From Eutreptiella sp. 'Long Island Sound 2002' (taxonomy: Eukaryota > Euglenozoa > Euglenophyceae > Eutreptiales > Eutreptiaceae), in contig OZ038384.1 of assembly GCA_964036045.1 (NCBI GenBank), positions 61,973,355-62,037,354 on the forward strand: a stretch of 64,000 bases of DNA, given 5' to 3'. The notes under the pieces were generated by a model, which saw only the letters and a list, made by a program, of their open reading frames with translations, was not told where the DNA came from and did not search any database. Position numbers and translations under genes: made by a program. How positions within the stretch are numbered: position 1 is the stretch's first letter; each line of letters begins with the position of its first letter. Below are positions 1 to 12,349 of this stretch, piece by piece.

Positions 1-589
1 AGGTCAGAGCTGTGATTGATGTCAACGCAGAGTTGCGGCATAATTGTATCATCTACAACCCTCCGACAAACACAGCCATGTGCACAAGCGCAGCGGTCGT
101 AAAATCAAAAACAAACAAACATTCACATTGTCAAAGGCTTTGCCTTGGGCAATGCGCACCCAATACAGCCAAACACATGACATGAGGATGAGAGATGAAT
201 AGGTTTTGAAAGGCTAAACAAAACTAAAACCTGTACAGGTTTGCTTGGTTAGCTGTGTTGTTGAATGCTGAAGGCTATGCTGAAAGTCAACCTCAGAGCT
301 GCGGTGGGGATTGGGGCATGTTAATTGATACACGTGACGCACCCCCACACTCGGTGCCTTTTCCTGCTCTTAGACCAACCCTCTTTTTCAAAGAACATTT
401 TTAATGTTCAGATTTGGAATGCTCAACACAGGGCGAACGTCAGCGCGCTGGGCATCTTGTTGGGCCCATGACCTATTTTTCTCACACCGCGGCCCCCGAG
501 ATGGTAGTTATGTTGCCCTTCCTTGTTCCTTGTTCCTTCCCACCTTGGGGACCCCGAGATGGCAGGGTTTAGAGAGCTACTTCTAGTCG

Positions 590-672
590 GGGATATGGAC
601 TCACAATCCAGAAATTGAGGGGCCCTTGAGTTGGGGATATGGACTCACAATCCACCAATTTTAGTAGCTACT
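590..672. repeat. Tandem pair of a 41-bp unit
   Basis: The phrase GGATATGGACTCACAATCCA occurs at about 592 and again 41 bases later, each followed by an AATT-containing tail and CCCTTGAGTTGGGG. A third copy of the same phrase lies near 979-1000, again next to CCCCTTGAGTTGGGGA. This is a small local repeat family of unknown origin. Confidence 0.7.
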
Positions 673-865
673 CTGATTTTGGACTTACACTGAGTTGGTA
701 GGGGTGAAGTAGCCCCCTCTGATTTTGTCCTTGTGTGCTGAGTATTGTTGGAATGTTCCGGCCTTCCGGGAATTCGAGTTAGAGTTTCAGTTCGTGATCT
801 AGTTCCCAGGTGCAGCCCAAACCTCACTCTGGAAAGGGGAGGGTAAAACTGGGGGGTTAGCGGCG

Positions 866-970
866 GAGCGTTAGCGCGGCGGGCATTTTTTTGGGCCCGT
901 TCCCCATGACCATCCCCGCTTTGCCTCACTCCATATCCACACCAAGCAATCCACAAGTTGAGTGGCCCCT
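866..970 (+). repeat. Dispersed repeat, copy 1
   Basis: About 105 bases containing TTTTTGGGCCCGTTCCCC, then CTTTGCCTC and ATCCACACCAAGCAATCCAC, in the same order as at 5345-5465. A shorter related phrase (GGGCATCTTGTTGGGCCCAT) is at about 446. The sequence looks like an old dispersed repeat; no coding capacity is apparent. Confidence 0.65.
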
Positions 971-1313
971 TGAGAGGGGGATATGGACTCACAATCCACG
1001 AATTTCTGTGGCCCCTTGAGTTGGGGAGATGCAAAGGTTTCATTGCTGCGTGTTTGGAGACATGGGGATCTTGATAGACAAGCTCGGAAGCGGGGTTCAT
1101 CTCCACCACTGCCGGCTGCCAAAGGGCAAAGGACCCTTGTTGGATTGGTTGACCCAAGTGCCAATTCGGGTTTGATTTCTAGTTCTAGTTCCAGTTCAAG
1201 TTCTACTGCCAGCCAAGTTCTACTTCTGAACCGCAACCCAAACTGCAACCCCAAACTGCCCCTTCAAAACCCAAGCCCAGACCCAAGCCCAAGACGGGGA
1301 ATTATAGTCAGGG

Positions 1314-1431
1314 TAGTTAATACAAATGTAGCACATGGCGCACGCCGGGCAAACTTTCCCCCAACATTAGGATAGTTGACACCAAAGTAGCGCACCGGGC
1401 GCGCACCAGACAAACATTCCCCCACAGGGGA
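1314..1431. repeat. Diverged 59-bp tandem duplication
   Basis: Two adjacent units (1314-1372 and 1373-1431) begin TAGTTAA/TAGTTGA and both contain a GCGCAC-rich core followed by CAAAC and TTCCCCCA. They differ at roughly a quarter of positions, so the duplication is old. Confidence 0.6.
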
Positions 1432-3434
1432 AGCCTGTCTATCCCTGTGCGTGTCATGCTATGGTATCCACCTTCATCCAAACAGAACATATTGGAAATG
1501 GTTTGTGTGTTTCAATGCCAGTAAAATTTACATTATTTTGAGGGATGTTTGTTTTCACTGTCATTAACATCTTCTGAAGGAAATGCACCGCATAGCCAGA
1601 ATGTTGTTTATACTGGCTGAACATGTGCTAGGCTTGCCATTCATTTCATCTACTCCGCTGGTGCAGCATGGTACAGGTACCCCAGAACGGCACAGTGAGG
1701 GTGCTGCACGCAACGTGCGCGCACCGTGCAAAGTTTCGATATACACTAGGTATCATCCAAAGGCCTCTGGCTTTCATCCACAAGTATTTGGGAACACCCA
1801 CCAAAGTGGTTTGCGGTGGGCCTTTGCACTGGGTAAAATCTCCCGAAACATCAGAAAGGTGCCGGTGCCGTCCATGCGCGCACCACTCCCAGTGAGTATT
1901 TTGGACCTGATCACGGGGACGTGAATACTGATCAGGCATCGTTGGATGCAGATTCAGGGGCAAGAACAGGGGCAGGGGCAGGGGTACACTCTGCAGATGT
2001 TTCTGCATCTGGGTCAGGTTCAATTTCACAAGCAGGCCTCCCGCCTGTGTGTGTATCAGGATCTAAGGCAGGCTCTGCTTGTGGATCAGCCAGCTGGCTC
2101 TTTTTTTTTTCTTCCAGCCGGCACTCTGCCAAGGTTTGTCGCAGCAACCCCGTCTGACCGTCGTTTTCTGGTTTTTCTGACCACAGCTTTTGCGGTCAGA
2201 ATTGTAATGTGGCATGGTTGTGTTCTGATTGCAGAGAGAAAGAGAAGCTGGGTCATGCTTGTGGTAGTTCCTCCTGCTAATAACAACATTCTGCTTGCCA
2301 CTGCAACCCAATGCTGTTCGTTCTGATGTGACCTCCATTCAAACCAGCTGTTGCCTGTGGACATGCAAGGCCTGAACGTGCCACAGAAGGGCTGCGCGTG
2401 TGAGCAGAAGTAACCCCGGGGAACTGTTCATGACTTCAGTGGCTTGTGTGACGCCTTTTTCGACCTCTGATTTCTGTTGCATTTTCCTGTAAACTATCGT
2501 CCGCAACAGGTCCTGTTGTTGTTGTTTGTAATCCTGTTGCACCCACGCCACACTTTGTTAGTGATAGATGCGAGTCTCATGCGTTGTGTCAAGCATTCTG
2601 AGAAAAAATTCAAGTCCCCTCATCAAAATCAGAGATGCATATCTTGTCGATCTTGCGTATTTCTGTGAGTTGTCCGTAATCTTCTACTTCTGTATACATG
2701 CCTGACTGTTGGATGGCAAGACAAAATGAAATGCAGTGCACAGCATGCTCTAGGTTGCTGCAGCAGTCTCTGTGTTTTGAGCAGAAAACCAACAAAAAAG
2801 TAAGCAAGCACTCAAGAAACGTTGTGGCTGTACACAACGAAACACATTTTCTTGTCTTGATGGGAAAACCTTTGAACTTATGGCCTTGATTGCATTGCAC
2901 GGGTTTCCCTGACTTTTCCTGCCCTGAGCCGTAATTACAGATAGTATATCATTGTACACAGCAATACAGCCCAGTTGTATGCAGCTGTAAACAGCAGGCA
3001 TCTTCGCAGCAGGGCATCTTTCACCACAGGTCTGCCTTGCAAAAGGCACACGCAACAAAGTACCCCAGCATGATTCTACAGTTTGAGCTTGTTTACCCCC
3101 TTGTCCAAGCAACGCCTAAGTCCAAGCCACACTAGGTGTTGGTTCCGTCAATTTTCGCACCATGGATTTTGGCGATGCATTTTTCAATCGGTCCTACTGT
3201 GTGCTATGTGTGCTGTTTAATAGTTTGGTTTTGAGATGCAAGACGTTCATATTTTGGAAGCTGTTTTCGCATGATGGCCTTTGCTGCATATTTTGCCCCT
3301 CGGTTTTCAGAATAGTGCACCCTGCCTTTCTGCATGTACCATGCACAGTGTAATGCGTAAGCAACACCCTTGTCGAAGCAACACTAGGCATTGGTTCCAT
3401 TCATTTTTGGTCATTTGCCGTTGCTTGGACAAGA

Positions 3435-3459
3435 GGGTGGGTGGGTGGGTGGGGGGGGG
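3435..3459 (+). other. G-quadruplex-prone (GGGT)n tract
   Basis: Four GGGT units are followed directly by nine G residues on the plus strand. The spacing of the G runs fits the standard intramolecular quadruplex pattern. Whether it folds in the cell is not known from the sequence. Confidence 0.6.
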
Positions 3460-3723
3460 TACAAGACTCCGTACAGCGACCACTGTGTCAGGTCACACCT
3501 AATTTTCCTAAAGAGGTTGCCAAGCACTGGCAGGCCACAACCAAAACAAGTTAACAAGTTGCCCAGTGGCAACCAAGGAAGCCCACAAGAATGAGGCGAA
3601 AGGCCCCGGAAAAATTTTGGGGGGTTACCTCCCCACCCTGTCCCTCAATCTTAGCCGCCTATTTATATCTCAAAAAGATGAGCACAATGTGGTGACCATT
3701 TTGAGGTGTATATGTATACGTTG

Positions 3724-3737
3724 CCCCCCCCCCCCCC
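3724..3737 (+). repeat. Poly-C run (14 C)
   Basis: Uninterrupted run of about 14 cytosines. Such runs are prone to length error in sequencing. Confidence 0.8.
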
Positions 3738-3976
3738 CAGTGGAACCGGTCCAGATGCCGCCCCTGGTGGATGAACACTGCTGCATATTCATGCGAGGAC
3801 ATGCATGTGTCTTCGCTTCTTGACCCGGGTACAGCCTCAGCAATTATCCCATTGCAGGAGAGCAGATTCTGGCTGATGTAGCGTTGTCCCATTCACCTCA
3901 GGTGTGTTGGAAAATATGGTCTGGCACATAAACACAAAGAGGGCACACATTTTCACTGTGTTGCAAACTCCTGCAT

Positions 3977-3991
3977 CCCCCCCCCCCCCCC
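3977..3991 (+). repeat. Poly-C run (15 C)
   Basis: Uninterrupted run of about 15 cytosines, the second within 260 bases. No coding context. Confidence 0.8.
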
Positions 3992-5344
3992 TGGGCGTGT
4001 GCGTCCGTCCTCGCGCTGCATTTGGCATCTGGTCTACGTGACCCCATGGCTCAGTGCACCCCCCAGGAGCTCATTCGTAATCTTCGTGTCCCAGAACTCT
4101 CTTTGGCAGTTTGGACCGCGCCGGAGGCCCTCAATGTACCCGCTGCCAACCCCGGCCCTGAAGCGATGTTGCGCCTGTCCTAAACCCTGATCCTGAGTCT
4201 GAAAAGGTTCCTTGGATGCGAGGTTGCCAAAAAAAGAAATAAGCTGTGAAGTGCAAACAGAAAGCATTACACTGAGACCAAGCCATACAGTGTCAGAGAA
4301 ATCACAAGTTTCACAACACATGTGCATTTGTTAAGACCGAGTATCTTGTATGGCTGTAACCCAGTTTGTGCCACCTGTTGGTTGTGCTCCCAGCTGTCTT
4401 CAGCACGATCTCTGCTGTTGTCCAGACCAACCCGCAAACTCCAAAGTTCAATCTGATTTGAGTATCACGTCCACCAGTCAGGTAAAACACAATTTAAATT
4501 CAGACTAACTGTTGCTGCATTTTGAGCAGGCACAAAAAGCAGGAATTCGGTCCAAAGAGCATTGCCAGATGCGCTGAAGCGATTCCAGGAAGAAGCATGC
4601 ATGTGTCGCATTCAGTCCAATAAGATGGCAGGGCTATTGGATCTGTCGCGTCGGCCTTTGCTGCAATGATCAAGGATCAGAGAGAGTTTTCTCATCATTT
4701 GCCATATGTGTGCTCCATCGTCCATATCACCACCTCTTTTCAGCTTGTCATGGGACGTATCCCGGATTCATCATCAGCCAGCAGGAGCGGGAGTTTGTAG
4801 ATCATCTGCTATTTTGTTCTGTTGTAACTTTCAGCACCCCAGTGTTTCTTGGTAGTATTTGCTTTGGTCTGTAATGCCGTCTTGCCTGGTTCAATCTTGG
4901 CATATCCAGTGTTCATTTTTCATCCAATCTTTCACTTGATCTTACATCCTCCAACTTGTATGCCCAATCCTCTTACCTGTCTTTTGGTGTGTTCCTTGAA
5001 GATTTCCAGTCTTCTTTCCCTGTCCATCCTTTTTGTGAACTGGGGTTCTGGCAACGCAGGTTCTGCCATGGTCGCATCCTGCCTACTAACACATTGTCTG
5101 TTCTACCTTTGCTGGATGAGGATACACAGAACAGCATGTGACTGGCCCTGCTTGCTTGGAGCCGACTGCGGTGCTGACTACACCTCACTTGGATGCCTCT
5201 TATCATGGTCTGCGGCGAAAGCTATTTGGAAAACTGGGGCCACTGCAGGACTGGGGTTGCAAGGCTTATGTGTGGCTGTTTCCTGAAGGTTAGCCATAGC
5301 AAAGGGTGCACTGATTCCCAGCTTGCACTGGATCCCGGGGGGAA

Positions 5345-5465
5345 CATTAGTGCGCCAGGCATCTTTTTGGGCCCGTTCCCCACCCATGACCATTTTTGAC
5401 TTCCTCCCTGCTTTGCCTCGCCCTGTATCCACACCAAGCAATCCACAAATTGAGTGTTCTCGGGT
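5345..5465 (+). repeat. Dispersed repeat, copy 2
   Basis: Matches 866-970 in order and content (TTTTTGGGCCCGTTCCCC, then CTTTGCCTC and ATCCACACCAAGCAATCCAC), with small indels. The pair brackets the low-coding flank and shows that it is itself repeat-derived. Confidence 0.65.
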
Positions 5466-6409
5466 CTCCATAGCGGGGAGAGAATTCCATAGGGCCACAT
5501 GACCCCTGCTTTCTCGGAGTCCCCATACTAGGCAAATCAATATGAGTACATGAACATAGCTTTTCGGTCAACATTGCAGAAACTGCAAATTTCCACAATG
5601 AGGTCGGTCTCCCAAACTGCGTGCTTCAAGAAAAGCGGTCATGTCCCCAACTCAAGGGTCCAAGGCTTGACGGGGAGCCCCCATACGAGAATGCTGTACC
5701 AATGTCATTAGTGACCCAGATGTGGCTGCCGTCGCGACACGAGGAGCCATGTGCGGCTATGATTTCACCAAATGCCTGCAAACTGAGAGAATTTCCAACA
5801 AAATCTTGTCTACCTCAGGGGCATTTCATCCTTTCTTGTTGGTTGCACCAGCAATTGGCAGTAAAAAAGGACTGTTCAACGGCAAGCTGCAACAGGGTGT
5901 TGTTACCACTATTGAGCGACATTTGTCAATTTTGGTCCATTACATTGCCCGCATCCCCGATCGTGTTGTTGAATTGGCATCTACTCCTCAAGTCACGGTC
6001 TAAGATGCTTGGCCAAACTTGGTGAAAGTGTGTTGTAGATTGCAATATCTGTTTAGCAGACAACACGTGCAAGAAATTTCAGTTACACAATTCATACACC
6101 TGCTGGTCCAATGGGCATGAATGAGGAAACCGTGCGTGTTTTGAATGACTTTTGTCCACATTACAACCATCGGCAAGTAGCATCACCGAGAGCAGAGAGA
6201 GACCAAATTTTCAAGCAACAACACCCCATGCGACGAGGATACTGTGATAGAGACCCCACTCAACCCTTTTCTCCACCCCCCCCACCCGCCGCCCAACCTG
6301 GCCCTAGAAGCCGCCCTTGTGGGCAGATTAGATGGGCACCCTTAGGATGACAGTGTGTATGAGTGATTGTGACGCAATGTTGGAGCAGCGGCGTGTGATT
6401 ACTATCCCG

Positions 6410-6770
6410 GACTAGGTTCACCTTTGGGAAAACCTGTTTTTTACCCAGTTTTGGTCCCACAATGTCCCATTATCAACAAAATTTTAGGGTTTTCCATGGG
6501 CCAAAGCGCGTGTTTTTGGCCCAAAATGGGCCAAAAACAATTGTTTGAGCACCCCAATTGGACCAAGATCACTTTTGGAAACATGCGCTTTTGACCCATT
6601 TTGGACCCATTTTTGGTCCCAAAATGACCCATTTTCAAGGCATTTTAGGATTTTTGATGGCCCAAAACGCACCACCACGGATTCAAAACGGCCTAAAAAA
6701 ACACTTGTTTGAGCATCCCAAGTGGTCCAGGAACAACTTTGAAAAAAATCTTTTTTTTGCCCCGGGGACC
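6410..6770 (+). repeat. ~150-160 bp tandem repeats upstream of the LINE
   Basis: Diverged units start near 6410, 6562 and 6724, each opening with a (G/A)GACCAAG-like or GGTCCAGG phrase and a TTTGGAAA stretch, followed by TTTTGACCCA, TTTTGGTCCCA and ATTTTAGG(A/G)TTTT. The third unit is cut short where the GC-rich LINE sequence begins. Tandem promoter-like units at the 5' end are known for several LINE families, so this could be the LINE's 5' UTR; it could equally be an unrelated satellite. Confidence 0.55.
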
Positions 6771-7044
6771 CCGCTGGACTCACCGTTGGCCCCAACCGTG
6801 CGCGGGCTAGGTTGCCCTCCGGCTCCACCAAGTGACCGCTGGTAAGGGGGTCTATGCGTCTCGTTGCGCGATTCCTAGGCTTGGAAACCACGGCGAGCCA
6901 GGCCTACTACATGGTGGCGGACCCCTGGCCCCTGGCGGTCCTGCTGCACACCATCTGTGCCCCTAGCAGGCGGCAGGAACCGGGTGGGCCAGCCCCCCCA
7001 CACTGGTCTAGAGCCCCGACCAAGAGGCACACCTGCGGGCAGCA

Positions 7045-8112
7045 TTGCACGGCGACGCCATCCGGACCACGGACGTCCCGGACCTCCACGCAGGACCCGT
7101 CACGCACGCCCGCCCGGCAGCTACCCTTGCGGTTACGCATGGTAGGCAGCAGTGCCCGAAATGGGTCGTTTGCACATTCAGCCCAACGGACGCACACATC
7201 GCCATCTGCGACCCACAACGCCTGCCGGGACCCGGGGCCATGATTCGCGTAGCCGACTGCGCCCGCGTGATCGTCAAAGTGCCACAGGAGAGAGACCACC
7301 ACGCCCCCCCCATTCCAGACCCGCCTCAAGGACCACGCCAGGGCGGCAAAGACGGGAGTGTGGCCGGAGGCGGCGCTGCTCCCCGTCGACGTGCAGCTCC
7401 AGCTGGCGTCCCAACCACGGTGTACCACTGGCTCCACACCTTCCACGACCTGCGGTGGAGGGGCAAGCCCGACCATCAAATTTGCCCAACACACTCGCAG
7501 GAGTGGCTGCAAGCGGACGCGCAGCACACCGCCATCCGCGGCCTCGGACCCGCGCCTACGGCAAGGGCCCTCGACGCATCGGCCCCTGGCCGCACACTGG
7601 AACCGCACACGGTCCTGCTGGCCAACTTGCCCTTCAACCCGGCACCGGAAAGCTCCGTCCGCAAGTCGGTAATACTTCCTCCGGCGAGGAGGGCCACGGA
7701 GCCACCCAAATGCCCCTTGTGTGCAGACAAGTTCTACACGAGGGGGGCGATGATGGAGCACGTGGCGTGGCACGCGGTACACGGCGCCGCCCCTACGGAG
7801 GACAGGGAGGCGGCCTCCCACATCCTCGAAAGGGAAGGCGTGACGGTCCCTGTGGCACGCCCCCTACGCCCAGCGGGCCCGCCCCCCCACGGCGCCCAGG
7901 GACGCAGCGGTCCCGCAGGGGGGAGAGGCTACGGCAGCTACCCCCCCACAGGAGGGGCCACCACTGGCTGCCGCGGGCCCAAAGGACGGCAACGTGGCTC
8001 ACCAACGGTCCATCCCCGCAGGGCTTGGCCGCTGCCCTCCTGTGGGCCCCCCTGGGGGAGGGCTCCCCGGACCCCATGGCCCGAGCGCACCCTCGGGACC
8101 TGGTGGCCCTAG
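7045..8112 (+). pseudogene. LINE ORF1-like frame with a C2H2 zinc finger
   Basis: An open frame of 355 codons, arginine-, proline- and alanine-rich. At residues 223-243 is a textbook C2H2 finger (C223, C226, H239, H243; core CPLCADKFYTRGAMMEH). Nucleic-acid-binding fingers of this kind occur at the N-terminus of several LINE ORFs. The first methionine is simply the first in the open frame; the true start may lie upstream, where other frames are also open. Overlapping frames (7152-8330, 7994-8422) are open mostly because of high GC. The finger makes this frame the believable one, and it leads through a shift into the endonuclease. ORF1 assignment is an inference. Confidence 0.6.
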
Positions 8113-8239
8113 CAGACCGCGCGGCGCCGCCGCACGTGAGGGACAAAAGACTCAGGAGGACGCGGCGGACGACGCCCTGTGGCCACTCTCGTGGAACTTG
8201 CGCTATGGCCTCGTCCCGCCGGACAGATCCCTCCGCGAG

Positions 8240-9124
8240 AGGCTCCGACGGCGCCAGGGGCTGGCGGCCTGCACCGACAAGGAGCACCTCATCACAAGCA
8301 TGCTATCCCACGCGGGAGGTTTTGCCATAATACTCCAAGAAACAGGGATCGCCACCCGGGCGCAGGAGATGCACGTGGCCGCGGCACTCAAGGATAAAGG
8401 GTACACCCCCTTCTTCAGCTGACGCTTCGCGGAGACAGCTTCCACCTCGCGGGGGGCGGCGGCATCCTCACCGCAGTCAGCAGCAAGTGCGTGGCCGAGC
8501 ATGAGGTGCTCAGCTTCACGGAAATTGTTCCTGGTAAAGCCGCGGCCCTGATAATCCGCACGGAGAAAGGTGGCCTCACCCTCATCAACATCCACGGGCC
8601 ACAGGCGGGCTGCTCCTCGTGGGCAGGATAGGCGGGGTTCTGGGCCTACATACAAAATTTACGCCACAGCGCGCGGCCTCGGTGGGCGGCACCCGGTGAT
8701 CATCGCCGGTGACACCAACGTCTACGTGGATACCACAACAAACCCGGCCACGGAGCACTTCCGCTCGGGCTGGGAGGCCTGCTGCTTCCGGAGAGCCACA
8801 TCAGTTGGGACAGAGGATATGACCCCCACGCTCCACCCATCCCTACACAAGGTGGACACCTTCTTGGTCAGCGAGCCCCTTCTGCCATGGTGCTTGCAAG
8901 AAAGCGTCTGGGCCCGCGGCATGGCGCACCCCCATGTAGTTGAGTCGGACCACCTCCCGGTCCGCCTGATCCTGCCCGGCCTCCTTGATGCGACGGGGAA
9001 GGCGGTGGTACCCACACCCTACAGCCATACCAAAACCGCCTCCTCCCGTACAACCCTGACCCCGCGCTTGTCCAGCGCTGCCTCTGGGCGCTGGTCACCG
9101 CCGCGCAAGACGAGCCCTCCCTAG
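8240..9124 (+). pseudogene. LINE AP-type endonuclease domain, frameshifted
   Basis: The nicking enzyme that opens target DNA for target-primed reverse transcription. The start is in the frame ending at 8422, with FAIILQETGI matching the catalytic QE motif. The next part is in a shifted frame from about 8423 (GGGGILTAVSS, then LINIHGP where the family has N-x-Y-x-P), with an in-frame TAG near 8628. The third part is in the frame of 8570-9124, with AGDTN (the catalytic GDxN box) and ESDHLPV (the terminal SDH motif). All key boxes can be read in the right order over about 290 residues, the usual domain size, but three frames are needed. It is a dead copy. Confidence 0.8.
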
Positions 9125-9791
9125 CGCCTTAGCTGGGCCCCGCCAAGCGGCACACCTACGGGTCAATGCCTCTAGCGTACAAAGTGTCCGAACACCTCCA
9201 CCCGGCGCACGACGCCCTGGCACGCGTGGTGGGACGCCAACAATTGTCTCCGGCAGGAGCAGACTGGATGGACGGGGACCCCCCCAAAAGCGGGAAGCGG
9301 CTCCAAGCGGCGGTTCTCCGGTATGACGCCCTGGCGGTGTGTGCGCCAACGGCGTACCAGGCTAGCGCAGCCCGGCCGGGCGTCCACTCTGAGGTGGCGC
9401 TCCGGCTTACGGAGGCGCTGCGAGGTGCGTCGCCGGGATTGCACCCGCCACGCAGGGCTAACGACAGGAGGAGCTGGAGACGCAAGCGGCCGCCCTGGAG
9501 GAGGACCTCCGCCACCTTCGCACGCTCCTAGCGCCGGAACGCAGGCGCGCTATGAAGGACCTCTGGCGCCGCCACGCCCAGGCTATAGTGGGGCCATGGA
9601 AGGCCGTGCGGGGGGCAATCAAGGTGGAGGCCCCGGGCCCGCTGGGCCTCTGGAACGTGCGGGTCCCCAACACCCAAACGCCCCTGACGGAGGCTCATGA
9701 CGTGATGGCCGCGGTCCAAGCCTTCGGGCGGGAGCTGTATGGTAAGCTTCCAGTGGACCTCCTTAGCTTCTAGGCGGTCCTCGGCCGCCAC

Positions 9792-10601
9792 ATGCCCCAC
9801 GTCCCGGAGGGGGCGTGGGCCGAAGTCCAGCAGTACTCCATGCTAGGCTTGCAGTCCTTGCTAGACAAAGCGGATGGCAAGGCCCCGGGCCCCAACCACA
9901 TGGAAGCCCTCTTCATCATTGCGCTCCTAGCACCCGCCGAGTGGCTTCTAGTCCACTCTTACCGGGCCATTGTGCGTGGCGACCTGCCACCAACCCATTG
10001 GAGAAATGCGCACATCTGGCTCAGCCCCAAGGTGCCGGGCTCCGCCAAGTTGGACGACTACCGGCCCATAGCCCTAGGCCAACTGGACATGAAGCTGCTC
10101 ACGGGCCCCCTCACCCGGCGGATCGCGCAGGTGCTCACGCATTACGGCGTGGTCAGCGACTGGCAGCAGGGGGCAATCCCCAGTTTCAGCACCAGAACCC
10201 CCCTGTTCATGGCGCAACGGCAGCTTCAGGGGGGGAAGCCCAAATACGTCCTCTCCTACGACGCCCGCAAGGCCTTTGACACCGCCCCGTGCGGCGCGCT
10301 CCATCTCATCGCGCGCCACCTTTCCGTGCCGCCGGCGGTCATTGATCTCGTGTTGTTCCTCCACATGGCTGCAAGGCTGCGCATCGCCACCGCACACGGG
10401 CTAACGCGGCAAGTCCACATGCTGTGCGGCGTGCGGCAGGGCGACCCCAAGAGCCCCTTGCTGTATGCCCTTCTCCTCAAGCCCCTGCTAAGGGCCCAGA
10501 GGCACCGCCTGCGCCCGCCAAGAGAGGCCGAGAGAGGCCTCATCCAGGCCTATATTGAAGACGTGCTGGTAGTGGCCCACACCCCTGCAGCACTTCGTTG
10601 A
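9792..10601 (+). pseudogene. LINE reverse transcriptase palm and fingers
   Basis: 269 open codons with the conserved RT blocks in order: GKAPGPN, DDYRPIAL, YDARKAFDT (first catalytic Asp block), GVRQGDPKSPLLYALL, and YIEDVLVVA at 10551-10577. The last is the YxDD box in which the first Asp has become Glu. RT copies the element RNA at the nicked target. The length fits blocks 1-7 of non-LTR RTs. The Glu substitution at the metal site and the stop at 10601 suggest inactivity. The frame continues after a shift at about 10600. Confidence 0.88.
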
Positions 10602-10614
10602 GGGCGTAGAGGCG

Positions 10615-11010
10615 GTGGCCGCGTACTCAGGGATGATGGGCATGGAGCTGAATCCCAGCAAGTGCGCCATGGCCACTACGGAAGGGGTCCGGGGCTTGCA
10701 CCTGCGCCTCTGCCCTCAACTTGAAAACCCCTGGCACTGGGTGCCAGCAGCGGACTCCGTCCCCTACTTGGGACTCCAGCTGCAGCCGGACGGGGGGTTT
10801 TCCTTGCAGCGCAGGCACCGGCTACCCTTGGCGGAGGTGCACCACTGGTGCCTCAACAGCTTCGCGCCGCCCAAGGTATTAGAGGTCGTGATCCTCGCGG
10901 TCCTGGGAGGGGTGACCCAGTATGTCGCCCCCTTCATCGCTGACGACTCTCACAGCGCGCAGCACTTGGACCACCTCACAGTCCAGGTCGCGAAGGACAG
11001 AGCACGGTAA
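10615..11010 (+). pseudogene. LINE RT thumb segment
   Basis: Continuation of the RT after a short frame break. GMELNPSKCAMAT followed by VPYLGLQLQPDGGF is the block after YxDD in non-LTR RTs (NPSKC...YLG). The rest is a helical, unremarkable stretch. Ends at a stop at 11010. Confidence 0.75.
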
Positions 11011-12349
11011 CCTTCGATGCCTCCCGGGATAGCCTGCAGGAAGACCGGACCCTAGGGCTCACAAGGGTGCCAACACAGTGCCAACAGGCGGCGGTGTCCC
11101 TCGTGGGGACACTCGCCCACCAAGGCGCGGCCTTTGTGCGCCCGAAGGCTGCCAAGATGTTCTAGGAGATCGCCTACGCCCATGGTATCTGCCCCGGGGT
11201 GCACTACGCCGTCCCGGAGTTTTGATCCCTGGCGGCGGGCAACTGGATCAATCGCATATCCTGGGCCCTGGCCGCCCTTGGTGTGGGGCTTTACAACACC
11301 CTCCAGTGCCCTAGGGCAGCCTAGATCCAGCTGCAGTTCCCTCCGGGCAATGTCATCACTCTGGGCACCGCCGGGTTACGACACGGAGACATCTGCTTCC
11401 TGACGGTACCGCATGCGGCACCCTGGCACGGACACCATGGCCCGCACCACCCCTTCCCGGACAACGACGACCCCTGGCCAGTGGCGGGGCGGGAGTGTCT
11501 CAACAAGTGCGCCGACAAGCACCTGCACTACTGCCGTAGCGAGCAAGAGCCGACGGACCAGCCCGGTTGGCACGACGCTTTGGTCAACGTGTTCCACACC
11601 ACCAGCACGCGGAACCCCCGCCTGAGGCTCATGAACCCCACAAGGGCAAAACAGGACGCCCACACTGGCCCGCGAGTGACCCCGGACGGCCTACACCTCC
11701 ACGTGGGCGGGTACCGCCGTAAGGGCAACCTGTTCCCCCCCCACGCGAGGGGTGGCGTACCGGCCCGGCGGCGGCCCTCATGTACATCCTCCGCGACGTG
11801 CTGCTCGACGGCGAACACCGGGCGCCCAACGCAGATGTGGCGTGGCCCGAACCCCTGCGCCCACGACCCCACGCGCTGACGCTGGTGTGGTTGCTCACAA
11901 GGGACGACCAGTGTACCCAGGCGTCAGAGCAAGCACAACTCTAGACCAAATGGGTGGTGGTGCAAGTAAGGACTGGCCAATCGGAGCCCAGGGGACTACC
12001 CCGGGGTACCACCCTGCTAGTGGCTACGGCGGTGCCGCACGACCCGCACATGGCACAGCATGCGCTAGAGGACCAAACCGAAGACACGGGGCACCTGGTG
12101 GTACATCAGCGCGGAGGCCCAGCGTGGCTCTGGGAGTACCTGACGGCGTTCTGGTCCGGGCGAGCACCGTTGCCGGGGCCGAGATCTGGTTCCACGATCA
12201 CCCGGCGGCCCGTCCAGACGACACGTTAGCCCTCAGTGTCGACTAGCTAGCCCCCAGCCTACCCGACGTCCAGTGGCATTCCACAGCCCCCAAACGCAGG
12301 GTGGCTCAGCCCCACTGGATACTACTGGATCCTAGAGCCCTGAGGCCAC
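11011..12349 (+). pseudogene. LINE C-terminal region, domain not recognised
   Basis: About 1.3 kb between the RT thumb and the RNase H-like segment. Coherent-looking peptide runs appear in different frames: 11481-11700 (GRECLNKCADKHLHYC, then WHDALVNVFHTT) and 11954-12229 (QHALEDQTEDTGHL, then PAWLWEYLTAFW). They suggest a real coding region broken by several indels. I do not recognise the domain. The two-cysteine KCADKHLHYC segment might bind metal; that is a guess. Confidence 0.45.

Larger units (their letters stand above)
1..6409. other. Low-coding flank, no gene supported
   Basis: Open frames here are all short (under about 170 codons), overlap on both strands and show no recognisable domain or consistent frame. 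Base composition is mixed, with homopolymer runs and small repeats listed separately. No tRNA, rRNA, LTR or polyprotein motif was recognised. It may be intergenic or intronic sequence; single short exons cannot be excluded by eye. Confidence 0.6.

Noticed and set aside
645-1157. 170-codon minus-strand ORF as a gene
   Set aside because: Overlaps open frames on the other strand, lies over the 41-bp and dispersed repeats, and has no domain.
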